DNA from: Nocardiopsis_B mangrovi
GTDB taxonomy: Bacteria; Actinomycetota; Actinomycetes; Streptosporangiales; Streptosporangiaceae
Assembly (NCBI RefSeq): GCF_042653925.1
Contig: NZ_JBHSFQ010000004.1
Location: 62,001 to 126,000 of the forward strand
Length of the DNA stretch: 64,000 bases
Direction of reading: 5' to 3'
Below, in pieces: positions 63,812 to 64,000 of the stretch. Each line of letters begins with the position of its first letter. Within the stretch, counting starts at the first letter, position 1. The translations under genes were made by a program, and so were the position numbers. The notes under the pieces were generated by a model. It was not told the DNA's origin. It searched no databases and saw nothing but the letters and a program-made list of their open reading frames with translations.

Positions 63812-64000
63812 TCACCGGATGGCCAGCGCCTCGCGGTAGGTGCGCAGGTTGCGGCCGGTCTCGGCGACGGAGTCGCCGCCGAACTTCTCGACGGCGGCCT
63901 CGGCCAGGACCAGCGCGACCATGGCCTCGGCCACGACGCCGGCCGCGGGGACCGCGGTGACGTCGCTGCGCTGGTGGTGGGCCTGCGCGACCTCGCCGGT
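63812..64000 (-). CDS. aroC: Chorismate synthase, C-terminal fragment
   Basis: The last 62 residues of a gene that begins outside the window are present. The fragment reads from TGEVAQAHHQRSDVTAVPAA through GVVAEAMVALVLAEAAVEKF to GGDSVAETGRNL, which are the conserved end blocks of chorismate synthase. The enzyme forms chorismate from EPSP using reduced FMN. It is upstream of aroK and reads the same way, so it is likely the first of the aroC-aroK-aroB group. Confidence 0.9.
   Translation of the reverse strand, partial: TGEVAQAHHQRSDVTAVPAAGVVAEAMVALVLAEAAVEKFGGDSVAETGRNLRTYREALAIR

Overview
The window is a stretch of a very GC-rich actinomycete chromosome with strong G/C bias at third codon positions and frequent GTG and TTG starts. 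The division and wall gene set (FtsZ with SepF, DivIVA and MraZ but no FtsA, meso-DAP-type MurE, translational ileS T-box, DUF397 and DUF3040 proteins) fits a filamentous actinomycete. A Streptosporangiales/Nocardiopsaceae-like host is my inference; no rRNA or other taxonomic marker is present.

Left arm (1-4.4 kb): the end of an EEP-family nuclease/phosphatase, a candidate SOS promoter driving a 44-residue peptide, a split LigD (3'-phosphoesterase, then primase-polymerase, no ligase domain), chorismate mutase with a leader-peptide/terminator arrangement upstream, and an aldehyde dehydrogenase.

Conflict-system island (4.4-13.2 kb): a tightly coupled + strand operon encodes a trypsin-like protease fused to a VMAP-C-like region, a MoxR-type AAA+ ATPase, and a 1540-residue protein joining a SAV_2336/vWA module to an NB-ARC STAND ATPase and tetratricopeptide repeats. 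A Trypco1-like (CU044_2847 family) gene follows just beyond a convergent DUF397 gene. This matches the vWA-MoxR-VMAP type of NTPase-dependent biological conflict system known from multicellular bacteria. It is the most interesting locus in the window.

Metabolic and accessory region (13.3-24 kb): acyl-CoA ligase, hotdog thioesterase, GNAT acetyltransferase, Imm51-like protein, AraC regulator divergent from an AzlCD exporter, a ThDP enzyme, three tandem 128-bp repeats, and a LysR regulator divergent from a DMT transporter.

Core region (24-52.4 kb): rluD-lspA-dksA, the T-box-controlled ileS, then the division and wall cluster read on the minus strand. From promoter to end the order is mraZ-rsmH-ftsL-ftsI-murE-murF-mraY-murD-ftsW-murG-murC-ftsQ-ftsZ-pgeF-yggS-sepF-yggT-divIVA, plus a large disordered membrane protein. 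Four 10-bp-phased MraZ boxes lie inside the mraZ promoter.

Right arm (52.6-64 kb): a second, unrelated MoxR-DUF58-transglutaminase operon, a DUF3040 membrane protein, DNA polymerase IV, a small tyrosine phosphatase, a methyltransferase, and the minus-strand series aroC(partial)-aroK-aroB-efp-nusB, which links the shikimate pathway to translation and transcription factors.
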